From CAYJNO01 sp964371715 (lineage in GTDB: Bacteria > Bacillota_I > Bacilli_A > Erysipelotrichales > Erysipelotrichaceae): DNA of 64,000 bases. Where the stretch lies: assembly GCA_964371715.1 (NCBI GenBank), contig CAYJNO010000004.1:27402-91401 (forward strand), read 5' to 3'. Below the pieces are notes generated by a model. It searched no databases and was not told the DNA's origin. It was given only the letters and a program-made list of their open reading frames with translations. Every line of letters starts with the position of its first letter. Position 1 is the stretch's first letter. Both the position numbers and the translations under genes were made by a program. This document shows positions 18,018 through 26,292 of the stretch, piece by piece.

Positions 18018-20570
18018 ATGAAGAAAGTATCACATATATATGATGGTAAAGAATCATTTATAAATAAATTAAATGAAAATAAAATAGATTTTTATGCTCC
18101 ATTACTTGTAAGAATTGTAACTGCTAAAAGTTCAAGAGATAATGCTTTAGCTTTAGCAAAACAAATTAAAGAAATATTACCGAATGGAATGATTGTTGGA
18201 GCAACATCTTCAGTAAGTGTTATTCATAATGGAGAAGCAGTTGATGATGCTACATTAATTGTGGTAGAACAATATACTAAGTTAATATTAAGTGTTAGAA
18301 AACTACCTTTTATAGATAAAAATATTGAAACAATTGCTAAACAAGTACATGACATTAGTATGGAAATTGGAAGTACAAAAACAACAATTAATTTATTATT
18401 TAGTAATAAATTTTGGGATGGATTTAAATTTGTACGTGAATTTGATAAATTAACACCTCAAATGAAACTTGCAGGTGGGATGGCTGGAGAAATGTCTCAT
18501 TTCTATGGCGATAGTTATTTGTTTGATGAAAATGGTGTTTATGATGAAGAGATGTTTATTTTTGCAGCTACAGCTGAAGAAGAATATCATTTCACACAAG
18601 CATTTACACCACATGATAAATTAAACGATGATATTCATGAAATAACAAAAGTTGATGGACATTTCATCAAAGAAATAGATAATGAACCAGCAGGAGATTG
18701 GATGCTTAATTATCTTAATTTAAATAAAGATAATGTAGCACATTATGATTTTGTTACTACTCAAACTGATTTTGATACAACCTTTGAACAATTAAATAAT
18801 GATTACTTAACAAGGTTTCCTTTATTGTTAGAACATGATGGTACAGGATTTTATAATAGTTATGATAGTAAAGAAAATAGTTTATCTGCATATCATGCTA
18901 ATTTAATGGTTAAAGAAAAATTTAAAGTAGGGTATGTAACACCAATTGCAGCTATGAATGCTACTTATGAACTTATTTCTGCAACATATAGTGCACCTAT
19001 TGAATTAGTATTTGCTTATTCTTGTGTTGTACTTAGAATGTATTTATCAAACGTAGCTAAATGGGCATTATCACCATTTGAACAATTTGATGTCTCAGGA
19101 ATGTTCATGATGGGTGAATTAGTCTATCAAAATGGAAGAAATGAATATCATCAAGGTGCATGTGTTCTACAATGCATTGCTGAAAGTGAAGTATATGCAA
19201 TACCAAATTTAAAAACATTAGAACAAATAGAACTTGTAGAAACTGATTTAGACTTTATTTTAAAAGCCATTGAAAAACAATCACAAACTACAAAAAGTGG
19301 AGCTAAATATGCTGAAAAACTAGAAAAATATCGTCGTGGTGGAAGCATTGAAAGCTACTATAAAGATCCTGATTTTAATATGCCAAACATGCTACAATAT
19401 CGAGTAGATAATGATACTTTTAAAATGAATAAAGTTTGTTTAGTAGAAATTCAAACAGCTGATGCTACAGTTGCATTTGCTGGACAAGAAGCATATAACT
19501 TATCATGTGTTGAAATGATAAATGAAATTGGAGAAATATATAAAGATAATCCAGTATATAAACTATCAAGGATGTATGCATTTAACTATAAATGTATTGT
19601 TATTTCATGTCTTGATTATGTAAGTAATATGGATTTTATTGAGTATTGTAAAGAGCTTCATAAACAATATGGATATGCCAAATCTCGATGCCATGACATT
19701 ACAAGTGTAAGTCGCTTTGTAGTAGTATTAAATCAAGAAAATCCTGTAGAAGAGGGTATGAAGTATTTATTTTCAAATTCTGATAAAATGGAAACATTCT
19801 TTATTAGTAGTACATCATCACAAGATTATGATGTTAGTAATGAAGAATTAAGAGCCTTAGATTTACTTAATAGAGCAATAGAAAATAAATTAGTTGTTCC
19901 ATATTATCAAGGTATACATAATAATCAAACAAATAAAATTGATAAATATGAAGCTCTAATGAGAATAATTGACTTAGATGATAAAGTATATTCTCCATAT
20001 GCATTTATTGATATATCTCAAAAATATAAATTATATACGCATATCAGTAGATTAATGATTGAACAAGTTTTACATGACTTTAAGGATAGAGATGAACAAG
20101 TATCAATAAATATATCAGTAAATGATATTGAATCATCAACATTTAGGGAATGGTTTATTAATGCTTTATCTAATTTTAATAAGCCAGAGAGAGTTATTGT
20201 AGAACTATTAGAGAGTGATGATTTTAAACAACTAGATAATTTCTTTGAGTTTGTAAATGAAATCAAAAGCCTAGGTTGTAAAATTGCTATTGATGATTTT
20301 GGTTCAGGATATTCAACATTTACAACAGTAATGCAATTAGAGCCAGATTATATAAAAATAGATGGTAGTATTGTAAGTCAGGTTGCTAATAATAGTAAAT
20401 CAATTATGGTTCTTGATACAATTCAATACTTAACTAAAAAATTAGAAGCAAAAGCTGTCGCTGAATTTGTTGAAAATGTAGATATTCAAAATATTTTAAA
20501 TAAATATGAAATATCATATTCTCAAGGCTATTATTTTGCAAAACCTGTTCCTTTTGATGAATTGCCTTAA
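18018..20570 (+). CDS. FIST sensor / degenerate GGDEF / EAL cyclic-di-GMP phosphodiesterase
   Basis: This 850-residue cytoplasmic protein starts with FIST_N and FIST_C sensor domains (about residues 15-380, including AKSSRDNALALAKQI, MIVGATSS and MKLAGGMAGE). A middle region (about 460-590) looks like a worn GGDEF domain in which the signature is replaced near LSRMYAFNY. The C-terminal EAL domain (about 605-848) keeps the catalytic set: EALMR at 645, the asparagine of SINISVND, ELLES, IDDFGSGYS, the lysine of IKIDGS, AEFVE and QGYYFAKP. It should hydrolyse c-di-GMP in response to a small ligand. TTGGAGG just upstream selects the ATG at 18018 over the TTG at 18006. It is a single-gene unit, ended by the hairpin at 20683. 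Confidence 0.88.
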   Translation: MKKVSHIYDGKESFINKLNENKIDFYAPLLVRIVTAKSSRDNALALAKQIKEILPNGMIVGATSSVSVIHNGEAVDDATLIVVEQYTKLILSVRKLPFIDKNIETIAKQVHDISMEIGSTKTTINLLFSNKFWDGFKFVREFDKLTPQMKLAGGMAGEMSHFYGDSYLFDENGVYDEEMFIFAATAEEEYHFTQAFTPHDKLNDDIHEITKVDGHFIKEIDNEPAGDWMLNYLNLNKDNVAHYDFVTTQTDFDTTFEQLNNDYLTRFPLLLEHDGTGFYNSYDSKENSLSAYHANLMVKEKFKVGYVTPIAAMNATYELISATYSAPIELVFAYSCVVLRMYLSNVAKWALSPFEQFDVSGMFMMGELVYQNGRNEYHQGACVLQCIAESEVYAIPNLKTLEQIELVETDLDFILKAIEKQSQTTKSGAKYAEKLEKYRRGGSIESYYKDPDFNMPNMLQYRVDNDTFKMNKVCLVEIQTADATVAFAGQEAYNLSCVEMINEIGEIYKDNPVYKLSRMYAFNYKCIVISCLDYVSNMDFIEYCKELHKQYGYAKSRCHDITSVSRFVVVLNQENPVEEGMKYLFSNSDKMETFFISSTSSQDYDVSNEELRALDLLNRAIENKLVVPYYQGIHNNQTNKIDKYEALMRIIDLDDKVYSPYAFIDISQKYKLYTHISRLMIEQVLHDFKDRDEQVSINISVNDIESSTFREWFINALSNFNKPERVIVELLESDDFKQLDNFFEFVNEIKSLGCKIAIDDFGSGYSTFTTVMQLEPDYIKIDGSIVSQVANNSKSIMVLDTIQYLTKKLEAKAVAEFVENVDIQNILNKYEISYSQGYYFAKPVPFDELP

Positions 20571-20634
20571 ATCCATATTTAATATTGATTGTATATAGAC
20601 AATGTTTGACATACAATGTTAATTTTGATATTTT

Positions 20635-20735
20635 AATGTCCATAAAAGCTGCAGTGAATTCTACTGAGCCTGTTTGCGAAAGAACATCATATAACTTAAG
20701 TAGGTATATGATGTTTTTTAATATATCAAGAAGAA
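20635..20735 (-). pseudogene. Short unidentified remnant, copy 1 of 2
   Basis: On the minus strand this stretch reads YDVLSQTGSVEFTAAFMDI, which resembles NDIFSQQCFVEFAEAFMKK in the gap near 25.4 kb. The bases match too: 21 of 24 are identical around the shared GAATTCTAC. The small plus-strand frame at 20585-20782 across the same bases has no ribosome binding site and is not called. I do not recognise the parent sequence; an old insertion element or repeated gene end is possible. Confidence 0.4.
20683..20719 (+). terminator. Terminator between the FIST-EAL gene and the response regulator
   Basis: AACATCATATA (20683-20693) and TATATGATGTT (20705-20715) are perfect complements with an 11-base loop and a T run to 20719. 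The hairpin lies inside the short remnant at 20635-20735. Confidence 0.7.
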
Positions 20736-20811
20736 ATTATACTAAAAGTATAGATTATGATAAAATTATAAATAATGATTAATTTTAAATATTATATATA
20801 GGGGAAAATTT

Positions 20812-21486
20812 ATGAAGAAAATATTAATTATTGAAGATGATAGAATTATTGCAGAAGCAATTAATGAACATTTAAGCTTATGGGGCTATGATGTATTATG
20901 TATTCAAGATTTTAGTAAAGTTATGGAGTCTTTTAATGAGTTTTCACCACATTTAGTGTTATTAGATATAACATTACCATTTAAGAATGGATATAGCATA
21001 TGTGAAGATATACGTAAAGTATCAAAACTACCAATCATTTTTATTTCATCAGCAAATGAGAGTATGAATATTGTTTTAGCAATGAGTATGGGAGGCGATG
21101 ATTTTATTGCTAAACCATTTGATTTAGATGTACTTAGTGCAAAGGTTCAAGCTACAATTAGACGTAGTTATGACTTTAATAATGATGAAACACAACTTAA
21201 TATAAAAGGTGTTATACTAAATACTGAAAATGCTTTATGCTCTTATAATGAAAATAGTATAGAATTAAGCAAAAATGAATTTATAATTCTTAAAACGCTA
21301 ATGATTAATAAATCAAAGATAGTATCGAGAGATGAAATAATGAATAGACTTTGGAACACAAATATTTTTATTGATGATAATACTTTAACTGTAAACATAA
21401 CAAGGCTTAGAAAGAAATTAAATGATATCGGAATTATTAATTTTATTGAGACACGAAAGAGTTTAGGGTATGTTGTAAATGAATAA
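20812..21486 (+). CDS. OmpR-family response regulator of a Bce-type module
   Basis: This 224-residue protein has a receiver domain (residues 1-115; acidic pocket EDD near 8-10, phosphate acceptor D52 in LVLLDITLP, lysine in IAKPFD) and a winged-helix DNA-binding domain (130-224; ELSKNEFIILKTL, DDNTLTVNITRLRKKL). The kinase gene overlaps it by 8 bases and a BceAB-like transporter follows, so it should activate that transporter when peptide antibiotics are sensed. Its expected binding site, TNACA-N4-TGTAA, is present exactly once, directly upstream of the transporter genes. GGGGAAAA-type spacing lies before the ATG. Confidence 0.93.
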   Translation: MKKILIIEDDRIIAEAINEHLSLWGYDVLCIQDFSKVMESFNEFSPHLVLLDITLPFKNGYSICEDIRKVSKLPIIFISSANESMNIVLAMSMGGDDFIAKPFDLDVLSAKVQATIRRSYDFNNDETQLNIKGVILNTENALCSYNENSIELSKNEFIILKTLMINKSKIVSRDEIMNRLWNTNIFIDDNTLTVNITRLRKKLNDIGIINFIETRKSLGYVVNE

Positions 21487-22453
21487 AAAATATATTCTAA
21501 AAAAACTACATTTATTTGGTGTTATTATCTGTACTACAATTATTTTCTTATTAGTTTTTATTAGTGAAAACATTGCAATTGATTCAATAGTTTATGCCTT
21601 TATAATTTCATCTTTTTTCTTTTTAGTTTATTTTATAATTGATTACTATTATTACATAAAAAAAGTTAAAGTACTAAAACAAATTAATGAAAACATCTTT
21701 TTAAAAACAAACAAATTAGTACATAATAATGATGAAATTGAATTGTTATATATAGAAATCATAAAACAATGGGAAAAACTTTATAATCAAGAATATCTAA
21801 ATAATACTAAAAGTATGAAAGAAATGTCAGATTTTTATACTACATGGGTTCATCAAATTAAAACACCAATATTTGCATTATCATTATTAATTAAAGACAC
21901 ACCAAATAATAGTATTATGAAATCAGAACTTATAAAAATTCAACAATATTCAGATATGATATTAGGATATTTAAGGTTACATGAAAGTCATAATGATCTT
22001 GTTATAAAAGAAATCAATTTAAAAGATGTAATTAGTGATGTTTTAAAAAACTTTACTGCAATATTTCTTGCTAAAAATTTAAGACCTATATTATCTATAG
22101 ATGATTATTATTTAAAATCAGATGAAAAACATTTAAAATTTGCTATTAGTCAAATTATTTCTAATGCTACAAAATATAGTGAAAATGATGAAATTATAAT
22201 TAGTTTAAAAAATAATGTTATTGAAATAACTGATAAAGGAATAGGTATTGAAGAATGTGATATTCCAAGAATATTTGATAAAGGATATACAGGATACTCA
22301 GGAAGAGTTGATGATAAATCAAGTGGACTTGGATTGTTTTTATGTAAAGGAACTCTTGATTTATTAGGCTTTAAGATATCTGTAATATCAAATAAAGGTA
22401 TTAATACAAGTTTCTTTATAGATCTAAGACAAGAAGATAGAATATTAGATTAA
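21479..22453 (+). CDS. Intramembrane-sensing histidine kinase (BceS type)
   Basis: This 324-residue kinase has two transmembrane helices near the N-terminus (about residues 9-30 and 36-56) and almost no extracellular loop, the hallmark of BceS-like kinases that sense through their ABC transporter rather than the ligand directly. The phosphorylated histidine is H125 in WVHQIKTPI. The ATP-binding domain shows the N box (FAISQIISNATKY), ITDKGIGIE and GLGLFLCKG. It overlaps the response regulator by 8 bases. The transporter genes follow after an operator-containing gap, as in bceRS-bceAB of Bacillus. Confidence 0.93.
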   Translation: MNKKYILKKLHLFGVIICTTIIFLLVFISENIAIDSIVYAFIISSFFFLVYFIIDYYYYIKKVKVLKQINENIFLKTNKLVHNNDEIELLYIEIIKQWEKLYNQEYLNNTKSMKEMSDFYTTWVHQIKTPIFALSLLIKDTPNNSIMKSELIKIQQYSDMILGYLRLHESHNDLVIKEINLKDVISDVLKNFTAIFLAKNLRPILSIDDYYLKSDEKHLKFAISQIISNATKYSENDEIIISLKNNVIEITDKGIGIEECDIPRIFDKGYTGYSGRVDDKSSGLGLFLCKGTLDLLGFKISVISNKGINTSFFIDLRQEDRILD

Positions 22454-22473
22454 CCTTACAAAAATGTAAGGTT
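22452..22473 (+). promoter_or_regulatory. BceR-type operator upstream of the ABC transporter
   Basis: TTACA-AAAA-TGTAA at 22456-22469 fits the TNACA-N4-TGTAA consensus known for BceR-like regulators and is extended to a 9-bp dyad (AACCTTACA / TGTAAGGTT). It begins at the kinase stop codon. The stem could also act as a weak terminator, but the exact spacing and position favour an operator. Confidence 0.75.
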
Positions 22474-22513
22474 ACTTTTGTTTAAGGCTAAGGTAACACT
22501 TTTACTATAAGCT

Positions 22514-22519
22514 TATAAT
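22514..22519 (+). promoter_or_regulatory. -10 element of the BceAB-like operon
   Basis: A perfect TATAAT lies 45 bases after the operator and 28 bases before the ATPase start. No consensus -35 is present at 17 bases, which is expected for a promoter that needs its response regulator. Confidence 0.6.
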
Positions 22520-22547
22520 TAATTCATAACTAAAAAGGAGAATTATT

Positions 22548-23306
22548 ATGGAAATATTAAAAGTATCTAATTTAAAAAAAACGTACAACGCTAAGCTTTT
22601 AAAAAATAGTGTTGAAGCTTTAAAAGATGTGAGCTTTACAGTAGATAATGGTGAATTTATTGCTATTATGGGAGAATCAGGTTCTGGTAAAACAACTTTA
22701 CTTAATATACTAGCAGGACTTGATAATAAAACACATGGTGAAGTATTAGTAGATAATAACAATTTTTCTTCATTAAAAGAAAGTGATCTTGCCAAATACA
22801 GAAGAGAAAGTCTTGGGTTTGTGTTTCAAGATTTTAACTTACTTGATACATTAAATGTCGAAGAAAATATTATATTACCACTTGTACTATCTAGAAAAGA
22901 TAAAAATGAAATAAAGGATAGATTAAATAATATTACAAGCAAACTTAAAATAACAAGTTTATTAAAAAAATATCCTCATGAAATATCAGGAGGAGAAAAA
23001 CAAAGAGTAGCTGTAGCAAGAGCTGTTATCACTAATCCGAAACTACTATTAGCAGATGAGCCAACAGGAGCTCTTGATTCAAAATCTACTGATACTTTAT
23101 TATTAGAGTTTATTAATATTAATAAAGATGGACAAACAATTATTATGGTCACTCATAGTGTTAAATGTGCATCTATTGCAAATCGTGTTTTATTTATTAA
23201 AGATGGAATTATATTTCATCAAATCTATAAAGGAAATCATAGCCAACAACAATTTTATGAGAAGATTTCTGATTCACTTATAGCCATTCAAAATGGAGGT
23301 GAATAA
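22548..23306 (+). CDS. BceA-like ABC transporter ATPase
   Basis: This 252-residue nucleotide-binding subunit has Walker A GESGSGKTT near residue 44, the Q-loop FVFQDFNLL, signature ISGGEKQR, Walker B LLLADEPTGALD and H-loop MVTHS. It belongs to the MacB/BceA group that drives peptide antibiotic detoxification and signalling. AAGGAG lies upstream, and the FtsX-type permease follows 3 bases after the stop. With the two-component genes just upstream it forms a complete Bce module. The substrate (for example bacitracin, nisin or a host peptide) cannot be told from sequence. Confidence 0.93.
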   Translation: MEILKVSNLKKTYNAKLLKNSVEALKDVSFTVDNGEFIAIMGESGSGKTTLLNILAGLDNKTHGEVLVDNNNFSSLKESDLAKYRRESLGFVFQDFNLLDTLNVEENIILPLVLSRKDKNEIKDRLNNITSKLKITSLLKKYPHEISGGEKQRVAVARAVITNPKLLLADEPTGALDSKSTDTLLLEFININKDGQTIIMVTHSVKCASIANRVLFIKDGIIFHQIYKGNHSQQQFYEKISDSLIAIQNGGE

Positions 23307-23309
23307 GAT

Positions 23310-25262
23310 ATGAATAGACCTCATTATTTTAAATTTGCTATTGCAAATTTAAAGAATAATTCAAAAACCATATTGCCATTCACTCTAGCATCGGCAATAT
23401 CAGTTTTATTATTTTATAATTGTATTAATATTGCTTTTAGTGATACAACAGGTAGTGGTACTCTATCTGCAATCTTTGGAGTTTGTGTTTTTTTACTAGG
23501 AGTATTTTCAAGTGCATTTTTGTTTTATACTAATGGATTTCTATTAAAAAGAAGAAAAAAAGAGTTTGGACTATATAATATTTTAGGACTTCAAAAAAGA
23601 CATATTAGTATGATTATATTAATTGAAAATGCATTTATTTTTATTGCATCAATTATTTTAGGTTTATTATTGGGTATTCTTTTTTCAAGAATATTAATCT
23701 TTACACTTTATAGTGTTATAAAGTTTGATTTGCATTATGAGTTTGAAGTAAACTTTTTAGCTGTTGTATATACATTTTTATTCTATTGTTTCATCTTCTT
23801 ATTATTATCTATTTATAACATTATTGTTGTATATAACACTAAAATTGTAAACTTACTAAAAAGCAGTAAAATTTCCGATAAAACTTTTAAATCAAACTAT
23901 ATTTTATTAATTATTGGTGTAATACTATTGATAAGTGGATATACAATAGCACTTAGTTTTAAAAATATTATTTTTGAAATGGATAAATATGCTTTAGCTA
24001 TTATTTTAGTATCAGTAGCTACATTTTGTTTATTTTCAGTACTTGGAAGCACAGTGTTAAAAGCCTTAAGGTTTAATAAAAAATTTTATTATCGACCAGA
24101 AAATTTTACTGCAGTTTCAGGACTTATGCATCGAATTAGTAAAAATGTTGGAGCTTTAACACTTATTTGTATATTATCTACTGGAATTATTATTGCTTTA
24201 TCAACTACTGTAAGTATGTATTTAGGTATTAATGATATTTTAAATTTCAGATATTCTCATGATTATAAAATTGATATTGTTAGTGAAGATATGATTGATG
24301 ATAAAATTGATTTTGTCATTGAAAATGTAAATAGTGAATTTAATGAAATAGAAGATATAAAGTACTATACACATTTTTATTTCTTTGGTTCAAAATTCAA
24401 TGAGTTTATTTTTTATGAGGAAAATGAAGATGGTGGATCATCGATCGAAGAACCAAATAGTGATGATATTACCTTATATGTTTTAATGAATGTTAGTGGA
24501 TATGAAGCCATAACAAACAATGAATTAGTTTTAAAAGATAATGAAATACTATTAGCTAATGAAATAGAAAGTAATGAATTTAACTTACTAAATAAAACAT
24601 ATGATATTGTAAAAACTAATCCATCTCTTATAACAATGTTAGATGAATATGCTGTATATTCAAACATTCAAGTCATCGTTATGAATAACCAAGAATTTAT
24701 AAGCTTTCATCAGAATAGTGAAAACTATTCTTTAAAGAATAGTATTTATTTTAATTCAGTAAAGGAGATCGATTTTGATGCATTATATAATGTAGTTAAT
24801 GAAAATATAAGTGATGTATATTCAATTGAATATATAATTAAAGCAGATAATGTTAAAGACTTTTATTCGATATATGGAGGCTTATTATTTGTTGGTATTT
24901 TCCTTGGTTTACTAATGTTATTTTATGTATTATTAATTCTCTATTATAAGCAAGTAGTGGAAGGATATGAAGATAGAGATAATTATAAAACTATGGAAAA
25001 AATAGGAATGAGTAAAGAGATGATTAAAAGAAGTATTAATAGACAAATCATCTTTGTATTTTTAATACCTATCATTACAGCTGTAATACACTTATTTTTT
25101 GCATATAATTCAATAATTCAGATGCTAAGAGTATTTAATTTAACTAACACAGATTTATTTATGAAATGTACTATCGGTGTAATTATTGTATTCTTCATAA
25201 TATATTTATTAATGTATTACTTTACATCAAAGATTTATCATAAAATAATTAGTGAATCATAG
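23310..25262 (+). CDS. BceB-like ABC transporter permease
   Basis: This 650-residue permease has the BceB layout: about ten transmembrane helices with FtsX-like parts at both ends, and one large extracellular domain of roughly 200 residues (about 325-520; includes YKIDIVSEDMIDDKIDFV) between helices 7 and 8. That domain is where family members recognise peptide antibiotics or their lipid complexes. It starts 3 bases after the ATPase gene and is followed directly by a strong terminator, so the transporter operon has two genes. Its length is normal for the family. Confidence 0.92.
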   Translation: MNRPHYFKFAIANLKNNSKTILPFTLASAISVLLFYNCINIAFSDTTGSGTLSAIFGVCVFLLGVFSSAFLFYTNGFLLKRRKKEFGLYNILGLQKRHISMIILIENAFIFIASIILGLLLGILFSRILIFTLYSVIKFDLHYEFEVNFLAVVYTFLFYCFIFLLLSIYNIIVVYNTKIVNLLKSSKISDKTFKSNYILLIIGVILLISGYTIALSFKNIIFEMDKYALAIILVSVATFCLFSVLGSTVLKALRFNKKFYYRPENFTAVSGLMHRISKNVGALTLICILSTGIIIALSTTVSMYLGINDILNFRYSHDYKIDIVSEDMIDDKIDFVIENVNSEFNEIEDIKYYTHFYFFGSKFNEFIFYEENEDGGSSIEEPNSDDITLYVLMNVSGYEAITNNELVLKDNEILLANEIESNEFNLLNKTYDIVKTNPSLITMLDEYAVYSNIQVIVMNNQEFISFHQNSENYSLKNSIYFNSVKEIDFDALYNVVNENISDVYSIEYIIKADNVKDFYSIYGGLLFVGIFLGLLMLFYVLLILYYKQVVEGYEDRDNYKTMEKIGMSKEMIKRSINRQIIFVFLIPIITAVIHLFFAYNSIIQMLRVFNLTNTDLFMKCTIGVIIVFFIIYLLMYYFTSKIYHKIISES

Positions 25263-25300
25263 TGAAAAGCCACGTAGATATTAACTGCGTGGCTTTTCAC
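25262..25300 (+). terminator. Terminator after the BceAB-like operon
   Basis: GTGAAAAGCCACG (25262-25274) and CGTGGCTTTTCAC (25288-25300) are perfect 13-bp complements. The stem begins at the last base of the permease stop codon. It reads the same on both strands and lacks a long T run. Confidence 0.75.
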
Positions 25301-25424
25301 ATTAACTAGTGATGACAAATAAATCAACTTTTCACAAAATATAATTGCATCTAAACCATATAAATTAATTTGATATATTAGCAAAAACATCAAACTAATT
25401 TATATTAAAAGATAACAATATTTT

Positions 25425-25535
25425 CTATGAATACTTTTTCATAAATGCTTCAGCGAATTCTACGAAACATTGTTGTGAAAAGATATCATTTACTGAATTA
25501 GATATATGTTCTTTTTTTATAGATATTTCAAATAA
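25425..25535 (-). pseudogene. Short unidentified remnant, copy 2 of 2
   Basis: On the minus strand this reads a frame of about 32 codons containing NDIFSQQCFVEFAEAFMKK before a stop, related to the copy near 20.7 kb in both protein and base sequence (shared GAATTCTAC core). There is no ribosome binding site or start codon. The 392-base gap from 25263 to 25654 otherwise holds only the terminator and AT-rich sequence. Confidence 0.4.
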
Positions 25536-25624
25536 TCAGTTAATAGATAAATTATGAGTTTAAGTTACATTTGTATTTATTGATTTATCATCATACTTAT
25601 TATCATTTATAATTATTGGAGGTT

Positions 25625-25858
25625 ATGATAAGTGTAGTTTTATCAACTTAATTTATGAAGAGTGTTAAACAAGACTATTTAGAAAGAGTATTATCAGTAT
25701 TAAATTCTTTAATCACTTGTGCTATGCCTTTATCATCTTTATTGCTTTCTTTTTTAGCAGTATTTTTAAAAGTAGAATTAATATTTTTTAGTTATGGTAT
25801 ATTAAGTGTTATTTTAGTTTTATTGATTTATGATTTTGTTAAAAGCAAAGATATTTAA
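25625..25858 (+). pseudogene. C-terminal remnant of an MFS drug-efflux-like transporter
   Basis: The translated piece KSVKQDYLERVLSVLNSL followed by AMPLSSLLLSFLAVFLKVE matches the conserved end of MFS_3-type efflux proteins, where 'P-E-Y-L-G-R-V-F-S-L-L-N-S-L' precedes the last two helices. A GGAGG at 25619-25623 almost touches an ATG at 25625, but the same frame has a stop at 25649. The open part starting at 25655 could make a 67-residue two-helix peptide, yet the missing first ten helices argue for a decayed gene. Expression as a micro-protein cannot be excluded. Confidence 0.5.
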
Positions 25859-26242
25859 GTATTTTTATTTAGAAAAAATATATATGTTCAATCTTTATAA
25901 TCTTATATCGATAAACTTTAATCATTTGGAGCTTTATAATCCAACAAATGTATAAGAAAATTCTTAATGAACTAAATTGATAAAATATCATGTAACGCTT
26001 CGTCGATAATGAAGAATGTTTGTCGATGATTAACATCTAAACATCGTTTGGTAGCACTAAAAGATAAAGATATTGCATACAATGTATTTTCGTAAATTTT
26101 TTATAATTGAAAGAAACCCAATTAATAAATTCAAAATTCAAGAATAGAATAGTAGAATACTTAAACAAAGTTTATAAAATTTTTGTGCATGTTCATAAAA
26201 AATAATATATATTAATTTATGTAGCCAATAATGATGTTTTTG
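25859..26242. other. Intergenic region before the BspA-like gene
   Basis: About 380 AT-rich bases. Scattered slightly richer words (GTAACGCTTCGTCGATAATG, AACATCGTTTGG) suggest decayed coding DNA, but no frame, hairpin or known RNA can be supported. Confidence 0.3.
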
Positions 26243-26272
26243 TTGATTGAAAATGAAATAAAGTGTTATAAT
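26243..26272 (+). promoter_or_regulatory. Promoter of the BspA-like surface protein gene
   Basis: TTGATT at 26243-26248 and TATAAT at 26267-26272 are 18 bases apart and end 20 bases before the start codon. Confidence 0.55.
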
Positions 26273-26292
26273 TTACTACAAGGGAGATAAAA

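Noticed and set aside
20585..20782. A 65-codon plus-strand frame after the FIST-EAL gene
   Set aside because: No ribosome binding site; it spans a clear terminator hairpin and the better-supported minus-strand remnant.
22452..22473. Dyad after the kinase gene as a plain terminator
   Set aside because: The short stem with only a TTTT stretch fits a BceR operator better, with exact spacing and position upstream of bceAB-like genes.
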